Shown here: positions 54,762 to 64,000 of the stretch, one piece after another
Layout: each line of letters opens with the position of its first letter
Numbering within the stretch: the first letter of the stretch is position 1
Origin: Naumovozyma dairenensis CBS 421
Taxonomy: Eukaryota; Ascomycota; Saccharomycetes; Saccharomycetales; Saccharomycetaceae
Direction of reading: 5' to 3'
Assembly: GCF_000227115.2 (NCBI RefSeq)
Contig: NC_016481.1
Coordinates: 1,133,259-1,197,258 of the forward strand
DNA: 64,000 nucleotides
Position numbers and translations under genes: made by a program
The notes under the pieces: generated by a model
Told to the model about the DNA's origin: nothing
The model's input: only the letters and a program-made list of their open reading frames with translations
The model's database searches: none

Positions 54762-54849
54762 CTCTCGGTAGCCAAGTTGGTTTAAGGCGCAAGACTGTAA
54801 TTTGAAACACGAAATCTTGAGATCGGGCGTTCGACTCGCCCCCGGGAGA
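54762..54849 (+). tRNA. tY(GUA): tRNA-Tyr (GUA) with intron
   Basis: The 88-base gene has the acceptor stem CTCTCGG/CCGGGAG, an A box (GGTAGCCAAGTTGG), the B box GTTCGACTC and anticodon GTA at 54797-54799. An intron of about 13 bases (about 54801-54813) interrupts the anticodon loop one base after the anticodon, as in all yeast tRNA-Tyr genes. After removal the sequence appears identical to S. cerevisiae tRNA-Tyr as I remember it. A T run just downstream provides the Pol III terminator. The intron also allows pseudouridylation of the anticodon middle base. Confidence 0.97.
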
Positions 54850-54860
54850 TATTTTTTTTG
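54850..54860 (+). terminator. Pol III terminator of tRNA-Tyr
   Basis: A run of eight T begins three bases after the tRNA 3' end. Confidence 0.85.
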
Positions 54861-55948
54861 GAGATTCAGGAATTGTCACGATTTTGTGATATATTACCTC
54901 ACGATAATATATAAACCGCACTCTTATTTAACAGCCGAGTATAACTCAACTTACCCTGCACCTTGATCCTTTATAAAAAAATTATAGACGTCTATGATAT
55001 GAAATCTTTTACGTCTGTTATGACCAGTTTGGGTGAAGTTGTGTCCTTATTATCTTGATTACCTTGATAATGAGTTACGAATCTGGTGTGTCTTATCTCT
55101 GATATTTCTACTTTTGAGAAATTAGAAGATAACGAATGCAATATCTACTATTCTATTATCTCTGTATCCAATATAAGCTCAATAGTTAGATCTATACCGG
55201 CAGATAATTATTACCAGTATCAAAACTTATATCTTGTAGCTCTTAAAATATACGTACACTAAGCTCGATGAATAGCAGATAATTATCAATCCTATGGATG
55301 TGTATTACTGTCTATCGGTGAGTAGTATGAGTAGTATGTTTATCGATGAGTATGTCTATCGATGAGTATGTTCCTTTCGGTGATGTGATGATCCTTTCGG
55401 TGAGGATCTGATGCGATGTTATGTGATGTAATGTTATGTGATGAGATATTATGTGATGGGATATAATATTCTCTTCTTTCTATGATCTAGGTTCCTAGGG
55501 ATCTAGTTGTATATTTTCTTTTCTTCTCTTCTATAAATGAGCATCAAGATAACTTCAGATTCAAATTTTCCATTTCAATGTCTCTATATATATATATGGT
55601 ATTCGCTGAAACTCATCGAACCCATTCAGAAAGCGATGCCATGGAAAATTTTCACTCGTTCACTTCGTTGGTCACCTTCGAGAAACGCGCCACGGAAAAG
55701 GCCAAATAGCCTAGAACGTGACAGGAATTCCAAAAATATAAATTGTAATTTTTAGTACGAATATTGAAAACAAAAAGATAATTTATTTCTTTTAACTGAT
55801 AAGTCAGTGATTGCTAAAAATTTTTAATTTTGGGCTTTCTTTTTTCGTTTAAATTTGAACTGAGATGTATGGTAATTTTGTGTAAAAATTAAGATATGCC
55901 TGAACCTTAATTTTATATTATCAAAAATAAACAAATAATTAGATAACT

Positions 55949-56004
55949 GATAAGAAAGATAAGAAGTTAACCGCTAATAACTCTTATCATAGAACATCGA
56001 TAAG
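55949..56004. promoter_or_regulatory. GATAAG cluster before AMD2
   Basis: Four exact GATAAG sites lie within 56 bp: 55949-55954, 55958-55963, 55983-55988 (minus) and 55999-56004, with a fifth at 55798-55803. A TATA box follows at 56023-56031. This is the architecture of promoters controlled by the GATA factors Gln3/Gat1 under nitrogen catabolite repression, fitting an amidase. Confidence 0.75.
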
Positions 56005-56127
56005 GAAAAAAATAGCCTATGTTATATATAAGAGATAAAGGATTATTAAAATGACAAGTCGAGCCAATTTATATTGTGTATTTGGAGGGAACCCCCCCTC
56101 TAACTTTCATCTCCAAACAAGTACGAA

Positions 56128-57813
56128 ATGTCAGCTACTTGGGAAGATATAGTCAAAGAAAAACGATCTCAATTGTACAATAAAATTCCCAAAGAATGGA
56201 GATTTGATGAGAAAATACTAAATCGATTAAAAGCAGATAAGACAAGTCTTTCTAAAAACTTAGATCTGGTATGCCCAGAACTTGAAAACGAAATAACTCA
56301 TTCAACGATTCTAAAGCTAAAAGAAAAAATCTCATCAAATACTTTAACCTGTTATCAAGTGTCATATGCTTTTTGCCATAGAGCTGCTTTAATCCATCAG
56401 GTTTTAAATTGTCTTTCGGAAATAATGTTTCAAAATGCTCTAGAATATGCAAAAAATTTAGATATCAATAAATCGAAGATCTCGGAGTTACCACCCTTAT
56501 ATGGCATCCCAATATCATTAAAGGATCAATGTAACGTTGTCGGCGTAGATACCACGCTTGGATACGTATCGAGAGCAATGAAACCTAAAGAATTGAACGA
56601 TGAATCTTTGATCGTTACATTATTAGAAAGTTTAGGTGCGGTTACTTATGCCAAAACAACTGTACCTCCCTCCATGATGGCTACAGAAACTAATTCCAAT
56701 CTGTTTGGATATACACTCAATGGATTAAATCAAAATTTTTCAACTGGCGGTTCCTCTGGAGGCGAAGGTGCTCTAATTAGTTGTTCTGGATCTTTGTTAG
56801 GACTAGGTACCGATATTGGAGGATCTATTAGAATTCCAAGCTCTTATCATGGATTATTCGGATTGAAACCAAGTACTGGTAAAATTCCATATTTAAAAGT
56901 AGATAATTCATTCGAGGGTAGAGAAATAATCCCAAGTGTTATAGGGCCTTTGGCTAAAGACTTAGATGATTTACGATATTTCTTGGAAGTAATAGTCAAT
57001 CATTGTAAACCCTGGAAATATGACGTGAATTGCTCACCATATGAATTTTCACATTACAAGGACTACGAACTTCGAAAAGAAAAGGGGAAACCTTTTATTG
57101 TCGGGATATGGTATGGTGATGGAGTTATTACTCTGCCACCTAGCGATTTAAGGGCATTAAAATATTGTAAGGAGGTAATCGATCAAGCACTCATCGCTGG
57201 TGAACATATTCGCACAATGGAATGGGACCCGCCTGTTGAATTAAATAAGGAGCTCCATGACCTCGCTATGGAAGCAGATATCGCAGATGCTGGTAATGAA
57301 ATCTCTTTGGAATTTTCTAAAAGTGGCGAACCAACAATAGATATTTTAAAGCCTATGGTTGAAATAACCAACTCTCATACATATTCAGTAAATCAATGGT
57401 GGGATTTGAGCAGACGTTGTTATATTACGAAGCAAAAGTTCAGGGAGTATTATAATTCATTAGCTGAAGATCAAAGACCCGATGTTATCATTGCACCAAC
57501 GACTTTGACAGCGTTTCGGCCGGGCGATATGATGAAAACCTCATTGAGATACATTTTGTTTGTGAATGTTTTGAATTTTCCTTCACTATCTATTCCAGTT
57601 GGCAATGTTGATTTGATGAAAGATCAAAAAATGGATGTCACAACGGCACTGAATCCTGAAGATGAAATGGTGATACAATATTGGAATTCATTGGTTGATT
57701 CAGGTGAGGTTGAGAATTTCCCTATCGGTTTGCAAATTATTAGTCCAATTTTCCAAGATGACAATGTTTGTCGATTTGGCTCGTGGTTAATGCATAAAAT
57801 TGATAAGAAATAA
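56128..57813 (+). CDS. AMD2: Putative amidase
   Basis: A member of the amidase-signature family, which hydrolyses carboxamides to acid and ammonia. The 561-residue protein holds the catalytic triad: Lys132 in SLKDQCN, the cis-Ser in STGGSSGGE (about 210) and nucleophile Ser233 in GTDIGGSIRIPSS. C-terminal motifs include the family VIIAPTTLTAF and FPIGLQIISP. Length agrees with S. cerevisiae Amd2 (549), whose substrate is unknown. All three catalytic residues are present, so it should be active. An upstream ATG at 56051 would open an overlapping out-of-frame uORF ending at 56152 if transcription starts early enough. The GATAAG-rich promoter suggests use in scavenging nitrogen. Confidence 0.94.
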   Translation: MSATWEDIVKEKRSQLYNKIPKEWRFDEKILNRLKADKTSLSKNLDLVCPELENEITHSTILKLKEKISSNTLTCYQVSYAFCHRAALIHQVLNCLSEIMFQNALEYAKNLDINKSKISELPPLYGIPISLKDQCNVVGVDTTLGYVSRAMKPKELNDESLIVTLLESLGAVTYAKTTVPPSMMATETNSNLFGYTLNGLNQNFSTGGSSGGEGALISCSGSLLGLGTDIGGSIRIPSSYHGLFGLKPSTGKIPYLKVDNSFEGREIIPSVIGPLAKDLDDLRYFLEVIVNHCKPWKYDVNCSPYEFSHYKDYELRKEKGKPFIVGIWYGDGVITLPPSDLRALKYCKEVIDQALIAGEHIRTMEWDPPVELNKELHDLAMEADIADAGNEISLEFSKSGEPTIDILKPMVEITNSHTYSVNQWWDLSRRCYITKQKFREYYNSLAEDQRPDVIIAPTTLTAFRPGDMMKTSLRYILFVNVLNFPSLSIPVGNVDLMKDQKMDVTTALNPEDEMVIQYWNSLVDSGEVENFPIGLQIISPIFQDDNVCRFGSWLMHKIDKK

Positions 57814-57901
57814 AAGTGTCTAGTTTGCTCTTAAAGTTCAGTATTAGTGTTCATGAATATAAATTCTATAAAGTGTGTAATGTCAAATATTAAATTTTTT
57901 T

Positions 57902-59788
57902 TTATTGTAAAATAGCTTCAAATTGTGGTTTACCAACGCCGTATTTCTTTTTCAAAACATCTTGGAATATATTATTGTTCAATGGATTATGTTCTCTCTG
58001 ATAGGAATAAAGTTCATTAGCAATATCTTGGTCTTCTTCATCTCCTAAATATGTGATGGCTAAACCTGTATTCCCAGCACGACCTGTCCTACCTATTCTA
58101 TGAACATAATCCTCGAATGTTTTTGACATTTGGAAATTGAAAACAGTGGTAACATTCGGAATATCTAACCCTCTTGCTGCGACATTAGTGGCAATTAAAA
58201 TCTGAACTCTATGCGATCTAAGTAATTGTAAAGAATGTTCTCTTTGTTCTTGTGATTTTGAACCATGCAAAACCGTACATTTGAAAGCAGATCTCGAAGA
58301 TGAATAAGAGGTGCGTTCATTTTGAAATTTATTTGCAAGCCAATCTGCCGTTGATTTATAATTGATAAAGATGATAACCAATTCATTAGGATGACTTTTT
58401 AATAGTGAAACAATCTTTTGATATCGTTGTTCTTCAGAAGGACAATATTCAATAATTTGTCTGATTTGTGGTATTGAGCTTTTTGAACCATCAGCGTTAA
58501 TAATTGCGTTTATTGGTTGATTTAAATAACCTCGAGCAATTTTCTCAATGGGTGTTGACATTGTTGCTGTGAACATCAAAATTTTATAATTAGTTAAAAC
58601 ATTCTCAATCTTAATTTGGTTTAAAATACTTTTCAGTTGATCTTCAAATCCTAAGTCGATCATTTTATCTGCTTCATCAAGCACTAAAAATGAAATCTTC
58701 TGAATAGTTAAGATATGATTTTCTAAACATTCAATTAGTTTCCCTGGAGTTGCAATCAGAAGGTCACATGCTTTTTCATTTAAATTTCTTGATATTTCTT
58801 CCAAAGAATAACCGCCGACTATAGAACATGTATTAAAATTGTATGATGGGCGTAAAAAGCTAATGATTTTATCTGCCTCTGATTGAATTTGTTGAGCCAA
58901 TTCTCTAGTTGGTACTAAAATCAAACTCATTGGGCCATCAATTTTTTTCAGATTTATTGGTTTGTCGCCTGTTTCTAATAGTTTAATCAAGATTGGTAAA
59001 ATGAAAGCTAACGTCTTACCAGACCCAGTAGAAGCGACACCAATAAAATCTCTATCATTTTGCAATAAGATATTTGGGATCGTTATTCTTTGAATTGGAG
59101 TTGGATCTTTGAAATTTAATTTATTTATCAATATATCGTCTAATATCGGGGGGAGTAATTTCAGCTCATCCCAGTTTCTTAAAGGCGATTTAATTGAACT
59201 AGAATCACCGCTTTTAATTGTAATATTGAAATCCTCTCTTAAGATTCTCCAATCTCTGGGTGTCATTTCACTTAATGATTTTTCTTTCCAATGTTTCCCC
59301 ATGTAATCTAATTCTTTCTTATTTTTATTACTATTATTCGGTAACATGAACTTTCTTTGTACAATCGGAGTGTAATCTTGAAGCGTATCTTCATCTGCAT
59401 CCCAATCAAATTGAAATCGACGATCTTTTGTTGATTTTTTGGTATGTATTACTGTTTTTGTAAAGCATGTTTTTTGTCCTGTATTGAAAGGATTGTCATA
59501 GGCTTTTTCTTCATCAACATCGGTCCTTTGAACAGAAACATTTCTTGTTGCCGTTGAGGATATTATCTCATTAACAAGCTCCAAATCTGGATCAATACTT
59601 GACCGCTTGTTGTTTGATTCCATATCCTGAATCAAACGATATCTTTCCTCCTTTGATAAAAACTTTGGTTTCTCATCACCATTGGAAGCAGTGTTTTTGG
59701 TTACTTTATTCGTAGCAATAGTAGAGCCTCCATTGCTTAACTGTTTTTTCCTATTCAGCAAGGTGTTTATATCGACAGGTCTGCTCAT
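57902..59788 (-). CDS. PRP28: DEAD-box RNA helicase Prp28
   Basis: Prp28 swaps U1 for U6 at the 5' splice site during spliceosome activation. The 628-residue protein has a long charged N-terminal region (1-205), then the helicase core: the Q motif with DPTPIQRITIPN (about 228), Walker A ASTGSGKT (about 253), PTRELAQQI, DEAD in VLDEADKMIDLGFE (about 372) and SAT-type TATMS. The C-terminal half has VAARGLDIPNVT and HRIGRTGRAG (about 562). This motif set is complete, so the enzyme should be active. It is somewhat longer than S. cerevisiae Prp28 (588). It is divergent from PEX5, as in S. cerevisiae (YDR243W region). Confidence 0.95.
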   Translation of the reverse strand: MSRPVDINTLLNRKKQLSNGGSTIATNKVTKNTASNGDEKPKFLSKEERYRLIQDMESNNKRSSIDPDLELVNEIISSTATRNVSVQRTDVDEEKAYDNPFNTGQKTCFTKTVIHTKKSTKDRRFQFDWDADEDTLQDYTPIVQRKFMLPNNSNKNKKELDYMGKHWKEKSLSEMTPRDWRILREDFNITIKSGDSSSIKSPLRNWDELKLLPPILDDILINKLNFKDPTPIQRITIPNILLQNDRDFIGVASTGSGKTLAFILPILIKLLETGDKPINLKKIDGPMSLILVPTRELAQQIQSEADKIISFLRPSYNFNTCSIVGGYSLEEISRNLNEKACDLLIATPGKLIECLENHILTIQKISFLVLDEADKMIDLGFEDQLKSILNQIKIENVLTNYKILMFTATMSTPIEKIARGYLNQPINAIINADGSKSSIPQIRQIIEYCPSEEQRYQKIVSLLKSHPNELVIIFINYKSTADWLANKFQNERTSYSSSRSAFKCTVLHGSKSQEQREHSLQLLRSHRVQILIATNVAARGLDIPNVTTVFNFQMSKTFEDYVHRIGRTGRAGNTGLAITYLGDEEDQDIANELYSYQREHNPLNNNIFQDVLKKKYGVGKPQFEAILQ

Positions 59789-60091
59789 ATTGCACCCTTG
59801 ATATTCGTGGAGTTTTCGTATCTTTTGACGGTTCTCTAACCATCGTCCTGTTGGTTTTTGCCACTCCTAACAAAACTATATCTTGAAATGTTAAATAGTC
59901 ATTTTCGCCTTTTCGCCTTTTGGTTTCGCCTGCCCGGGGTTCTCCAAAAAATGAGGAATTGTATAAAATAAGATCCATTTAAGCACTGTTTTCTTGGTTT
60001 GACACAAGTTGGTTACACACTGCTTGGGGATCTGCTCGTTTAAGTAAGTAGAACAGCCAATAAATACACACAGACACTCTCCTTATCAATC
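59789..60091. other. PRP28-PEX5 divergent promoter
   Basis: A 303-bp bidirectional spacer with a small G/C-rich patch around 59925-59942. I saw no oleate-response element. Confidence 0.5.
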
Positions 60092-61864
60092 ATGACTGAA
60101 TGTTCTGTTAACAACAACCCTTTGGCAAGATTAAACAATGTTACTCAGAAGGATAACGCATCCATCGCGAATACCAATTTACTCCAAGGCGGCGACCGTT
60201 ACAATAACAGCCGTTACCTTCAACAGGACCAACAAAGAGGTCCCGTTTTTGATACAGGTCAAACACATGTTTCGGACACAAGTAAGCAACACATCAACAA
60301 CTTTTTCCATGGTTCATCTAATGCTCTTCCGAACCAAAATGGACAACATTTGAGTCCTCTCAACTTAACCCCGAACACGATAATGATGACTCATGGAAAC
60401 ACTTTGAACACTACTAGCCCTCAATATAATATCCTAACTAATAACTCTGCTTGGTCAAATGAGTTTCAAAATAGTAGTAAGAATAGCCGCGTCACAGCCG
60501 ATAAACCATCTGTATTGTCGTCATCTTCATCGTCTTTCCGCCCGCAGCTGCAACCATCCTCACAGTTGGTAAATAATTTCGGACCCACTTCATCATCCAG
60601 ATTCTTAAATAACAACAGCATTAATCAGCCATTCTTATCACACCCACCTGCACACCAGCAAAAACAAAAACAGTATCAACAAGAAAATACAAACTGGGAT
60701 CAACAATTCCATGACTTAGAAACGGAAATCTCCAAAAATCTGAACATAGCAAAGGACGATATCGATCATCAACAAAACAGTACTATCGATGAAAATGTTA
60801 ATGATGACGATATAAATCAATACCAATCAGAATTTCAGAAAGTTTGGGATACACTACACGAAGAGAATGAAAATTTAATTCCATCCATTTCACAAATGAA
60901 TACAAACAATTTCACCACTTCGATGAATTATCAATTCTCTACTGATACCACTGAATCCAAGAATCAATATCTACATAACCCTAATGCCTATGAAATCGGT
61001 TGTATATTGATGGAAAATGGTGCAAAGTTAAGTGATGCAGCAATGGCATTCGAAGCCGCAATTAAACAAGATATGAACCATGTACAAGCATGGTTGAAAT
61101 TGGGGCTTGTTCAAATACAAAATGAGAAGGAGTTGAACGGAATTGCCGCGTTAGAAAGTTGTATTAATTTGGATCCTAATAACTTGTTAGCAATGGAAAA
61201 TTTAGCTATTAGTTACATCAATGAAGGGTACGACATCAGTGCTTATAATATGTTAAATAAATGGCTTGATATCAAATATCCAGAAAATGCTGCAAATGAT
61301 GATAGCACATTAATTAATGAAGAATTGAAAGATAATAAGAATAGGAATTTAAATGATCTAATCTTAAAGAAATTTTTAAAAATTGGCCAGATTAATAATA
61401 ATGCGAATGATGCAGAATTCCAATTATGTCTCGGTTTATTACATTACTCCAATGACGACTTTGATAAGACTTTAGAATGTTTCCAAAATGCGTTGAAGAT
61501 TAATCCAAATGATGAATTGATGTGGAATCGTCTTGGTGCATCGCTTGCTAATTCAAACAGATCTGAAGAAGCCATTAAAGCTTATCATAAGGCAATAAAT
61601 TTGAAGCCATCATTTGTAAGAGCAAGATATAATTTAGCTGTAGCATCAATGAATATTGGATGTTATCAAGAGGCTGCAGGACATCTCCTAACAGTGTTAA
61701 AAATGCATCAAGTGCATGGACAAGATAATACTAGTGTTAAGACAGATACTGCAGTTTTGGAGACTTTGAAAAGAGTACTTATTGCCATGGATAGAAATGA
61801 TCTTCTAGATAAAGTGTACCCTGGGATGGATCTAAGTCCATTCAGCAAGGAGTTTGCATTTTAA
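60092..61864 (+). CDS. PEX5: Peroxisomal targeting signal 1 receptor Pex5
   Basis: Pex5 carries PTS1 proteins (C-terminal SKL type) from cytosol into peroxisomes and is recycled by ubiquitination. The 590-residue protein starts MTECSVNNNPLARLNN, including the conserved N-terminal Cys4 used for monoubiquitin-linked export. The disordered half carries WxxxF-type docking motifs WSNEF (about 120) and WDQQF (about 202). The C-terminal half is a TPR domain (about 300-560), with QAWLKLGLVQIQNEKE, LLAMENLAISYINEGYD, LCLGLLHYSNDDFDKTLECF and ELMWNRLGASLANSNRSEEAI. Length agrees with S. cerevisiae Pex5 (612). Confidence 0.96.
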   Translation: MTECSVNNNPLARLNNVTQKDNASIANTNLLQGGDRYNNSRYLQQDQQRGPVFDTGQTHVSDTSKQHINNFFHGSSNALPNQNGQHLSPLNLTPNTIMMTHGNTLNTTSPQYNILTNNSAWSNEFQNSSKNSRVTADKPSVLSSSSSSFRPQLQPSSQLVNNFGPTSSSRFLNNNSINQPFLSHPPAHQQKQKQYQQENTNWDQQFHDLETEISKNLNIAKDDIDHQQNSTIDENVNDDDINQYQSEFQKVWDTLHEENENLIPSISQMNTNNFTTSMNYQFSTDTTESKNQYLHNPNAYEIGCILMENGAKLSDAAMAFEAAIKQDMNHVQAWLKLGLVQIQNEKELNGIAALESCINLDPNNLLAMENLAISYINEGYDISAYNMLNKWLDIKYPENAANDDSTLINEELKDNKNRNLNDLILKKFLKIGQINNNANDAEFQLCLGLLHYSNDDFDKTLECFQNALKINPNDELMWNRLGASLANSNRSEEAIKAYHKAINLKPSFVRARYNLAVASMNIGCYQEAAGHLLTVLKMHQVHGQDNTSVKTDTAVLETLKRVLIAMDRNDLLDKVYPGMDLSPFSKEFAF

Positions 61865-62358
61865 CAAAGTTGCGTTTCGATACATCATTATCTTTTTTAT
61901 AGCCTATGCATAACTAAAAACACACTCATATATATATTTCATTTCCTTTAATTATATTCACATTTTATTCTCCTGTATTCCATCAAAGATAAGTTAATCT
62001 CCATCATAATGATATAATGATCAATTGTGACACCGTAGCGAATGATAAGAATAACGATTTTTTAAGAATTGACGCGTTTCGTATCTCTTTTAGGAAAATA
62101 CGTGGGTATTCACCAATATTAAAAAAATGAAAAATAAAAAATGAAAAATAAAAGTAAGATTGCTGTAGAATAAGATCAGTGAGTGATCAGGTGCATAGCC
62201 GTGAAAACACATCATACTTACTGATCTGTGTACCGGATCTAGTTGTCTGTACCCAATACAAATCTTCATTTCTTTCAATTGGTCATAATACACTGATATA
62301 AACCTGTCAGTTTAGCATAAAAAACACGTAGCAAACAGCATAATACAACATTACCATA
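61865..62358. other. PEX5-MNN10 spacer
   Basis: This is an AT-rich spacer between same-strand genes with an A-rich duplicated segment near 62123-62153 and imperfect GATCAGTG-type repeats (62175-62228). No gene is seen. Confidence 0.5.
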
Positions 62359-63576
62359 ATGCCATCGCCGCATAACAATCTTTATGATGGGGACGACGAC
62401 GATTATAAAGATGGTAAGTCGAAAAGAAGGCTTTCTAAATGGCAATATTTCATAAGGAACAAACTAACTCAATTAGAACAACTATGCAACTTTCACAAAA
62501 TACTACAATATAACGTTGGGCAGAACCCTAAGAAAACATTGACGATTTTTTCCCTTGTCATTCTTATCGTATTCTTTTGTCTTAAAGGTACGTTGTTTGG
62601 ATCAGATACTTCAACGTATGCATCAGGAATATTGAAATCATCCACTTCGAGCATGGGGAAAACTTCTGCTAATTTGAACATTCAAGATTATTATGATGAG
62701 GATAAATTCTTCGATTTACAAATGAAAAAATCCAAATGGAAATTTTGGCAAAAAGATCCCAAGATTGTTATTATACTTGCTGCCAATGAAGGTGGTGGGG
62801 TCTTAAAATGGAAGAATGAGGAAGAATGGGCTATTGAAAAATTATCCATTAATGATAAGAAAAAATATGCAAAGAGACATGGGTATGGATTAACTATTAA
62901 GGATTTAACTATTGCTAAAAGATATTCCCATGAATATAGAGAAGGATGGCAAAAAGTGGATATATTGAGACAAACAAAGAGAGAGTTCCCAAATGCTGAA
63001 TGGTTTTGGTGGTTGGACTTGGATACTTTGATTATGGAACCTGATAAATCTTTAGAAGATCATATTTTCAATAGATTAGATTCTATTGTGGATAGGAGCC
63101 TGAATGAGTTTAATCCATTGGGATTGGAACAAGATATTCCATATTTAGATACATCTCAAGATTTAGAATTTTTGATTACTCAAGATTGTGGTGGGTTTAA
63201 CTTAGGTTCATTTTTCATAAAGAACACAAAATGGGCTGATCTGCTGCTGGATATTTGGTGGGATCCTGTTACTTATGAACAAAAACATATGGTTTGGGAA
63301 CATAGAGAACAAGACGCTTTAGAATCTCTTTATGCTACACAATCGTGGATTCGTTCTAAAGTCGGATTTTTACCATTAAGATCCATTAATGCATTCCCAC
63401 CAGGAGCATGTTCTGAATTTAAAGATGATCCAAGATATTTCTACAACCCAAATGATCATGACTTCCTTGTAAATATGGCTGGTTGTAATTTCGGTAGAGA
63501 TTGTTGGGGAGAAATGAAATATTATACCACTCTTTTAGAAAAGATGCACTCTAAGTGGTACTCTAGATTTTTCTGA
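62359..63576 (+). CDS. MNN10: Alpha-1,6-mannosyltransferase subunit Mnn10
   Basis: Mnn10 is a subunit of the Golgi M-Pol II complex, which extends the alpha-1,6-mannan backbone of N-glycans. The 405-residue protein is a type II membrane protein: a charged cytosolic N-terminus (1-57), one membrane helix (about 59-78) and a lumenal GT34-family domain. Visible motifs are KIVIILAANEGGG, WQKVDILRQTKREFPNAEWFW-type sequence, and the DxD metal/nucleotide site WWLDLDTLIME (Asp220 and Asp222). QDCGGFNLGSFFIKN and WEHREQDALESLY lie toward the C-terminus. Length agrees with S. cerevisiae Mnn10 (393). All catalytic landmarks are intact. Confidence 0.96.
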   Translation: MPSPHNNLYDGDDDDYKDGKSKRRLSKWQYFIRNKLTQLEQLCNFHKILQYNVGQNPKKTLTIFSLVILIVFFCLKGTLFGSDTSTYASGILKSSTSSMGKTSANLNIQDYYDEDKFFDLQMKKSKWKFWQKDPKIVIILAANEGGGVLKWKNEEEWAIEKLSINDKKKYAKRHGYGLTIKDLTIAKRYSHEYREGWQKVDILRQTKREFPNAEWFWWLDLDTLIMEPDKSLEDHIFNRLDSIVDRSLNEFNPLGLEQDIPYLDTSQDLEFLITQDCGGFNLGSFFIKNTKWADLLLDIWWDPVTYEQKHMVWEHREQDALESLYATQSWIRSKVGFLPLRSINAFPPGACSEFKDDPRYFYNPNDHDFLVNMAGCNFGRDCWGEMKYYTTLLEKMHSKWYSRFF

Positions 63577-63902
63577 ACTCATTATATATATATATCTATC
63601 AATATAAAAACATCATGTACTAATAGATTTATTCTTAAGATCCATTCATCAAATGCATCATATGGACTATATATTATCGTTTTGTTATCACATAGAGTTT
63701 ACACAGCGTTGACAATCTTTTAGCGGTTACCTTTCCGGATTTTCGGAAACTGCTCGTGTGATACTTTCCCATCTTGAAAAATGTATGTAATGTTATTCTT
63801 AAAAATTGATGGTTACGGATCCAAAAGAATACAAATGACAGAAGAAATAGAGGTGAGGGTGATCTTGGAAGAATAAAGTGAAAACAGAACATTGATTGAA
63901 AT
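63577..63902. other. MNN10-TRS23 spacer
   Basis: The MNN10 3' end with TA-rich sequence (63582-63593) and the TRS23 promoter. A minus-strand frame overlapping this segment and TRS23 is fortuitous. Confidence 0.5.
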
Positions 63903-64000
63903 ATGGCCATACAGTCTTTACTAATTGTCAACAAATCAGGAGGTTTAATTTATCACAGGAATTTCACAGGAACAGGCAGTCATGAACAACAAAAACAGCC
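63903..64000 (+). CDS. TRS23: TRAPP subunit Trs23, N-terminal fragment
   Basis: The last 98 bases open with ATG and encode MAIQSLLIVNKSGGLIYHRN followed by about 12 further residues, with no stop before the edge. This matches the N-terminus of Trs23, a longin-fold subunit of the TRAPP complexes that activate Ypt1 in ER-Golgi traffic (S. cerevisiae MAIETILVINKSGGLIY as I recall). The remaining roughly 190 residues lie outside the window. The position after MNN10 agrees with YDR246W. Confidence 0.88.
   Translation, partial: MAIQSLLIVNKSGGLIYHRNFTGTGSHEQQKQ

Larger units (their letters stand above)
52853..56127. other. NHP2-AMD2 divergent intergenic region
   Basis: This 3.3 kb region contains the NHP2 promoter (PAC/RRPE), about 1.4 kb of unassigned DNA, 29-bp repeats, a TATA-bearing segment with a 34-codon frame, tRNA-Tyr, then GATG/TGATG-rich sequence (55315-55460) and the AMD2 promoter with a GATAAG cluster. 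No further protein gene is recognised; the 72-codon frame at 55537-55755 looks fortuitous. Confidence 0.55.

Noticed and set aside
63674..63934. 86-codon minus-strand frame at the right edge
   Set aside because: It overlaps the recognisable TRS23 start on the other strand and has no family features.

Overview
The window is a nuclear chromosome segment of a budding yeast in the family Saccharomycetaceae, almost certainly from the post-whole-genome-duplication (WGD) clade. The coding genes have no visible introns, poly-Asn (AAT) and poly-Gln tracts are common, intergenic DNA is AT-rich and full of microsatellites, and gene order closely follows the right arm of Saccharomyces cerevisiae chromosome IV (about YDR219 to YDR246, as I recall that map). 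Long spacers and abundant Asn repeats would suit Naumovozyma (for example N. dairenensis) or a relative, but the species is an inference. All family and synteny assignments come from reading the proteins and from memory; no search was run.

Layout, left to right. An F-box gene (MFB1-like, -), GTB1 (+), a YDR222W-type SVF1-like gene (+) and CCC1 (-) lead to the divergent histone pair HTB1/HTA1 and then ADK1. Between ADK1 and SIR4 lies a decayed hAT-type transposase. SIR4 (1633 codons) is followed head-to-tail by a second large coiled-coil gene (1202 codons) that has no counterpart at this place in S. cerevisiae and may be a diverged SIR4 relative. Then come PCF11 (-), IVY1 (+), COX20 (-), HEM1 (+), RTN1 (-), a 2.9 kb spacer with a 425-N assembly gap, LYS4 (+), PRP42 (+), the divergent FMN1/MRPL7 pair, SEC26 (-), a YDR239C-type gene (-), SNU56 (-), NHP2 (-), a 3.3 kb spacer with an intron-containing tRNA-Tyr, AMD2 (+), PRP28 (-), PEX5 (+), MNN10 (+) and the first codons of TRS23 (+) at the right edge.

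The genes are mostly core housekeeping functions: chromatin (H2A, H2B, Sir4), mRNA processing (Pcf11, Prp42, Snu56, Prp28), haem, lysine and flavin synthesis (Hem1, Lys4, Fmn1), ER/Golgi work (Gtb1, Rtn1, Sec26, Mnn10, Trs23), mitochondrial biogenesis (Cox20, Mrpl7) and peroxisome import (Pex5). They are not an operon-like system. Recognisable regulatory sites include paired histone UAS elements, a Gcn4 site before LYS4, Reb1 sites before PRP42, SEC26 and LYS4, PAC+RRPE before NHP2, and a dense GATAAG cluster before AMD2.

The most interesting departures are: the SIR4 plus coiled-coil tandem with a hAT relic beside it; FMN1, whose apparently conserved membrane anchor is encoded in frame but lacks any AUG; CCC1 and NHP2, which sit here although S. 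cerevisiae keeps them on the sister (ohnologous) tracks, a sign of alternative gene loss after the WGD; and the repeat-rich, possibly retrotransposon-derived DNA upstream of the tRNA-Tyr gene.
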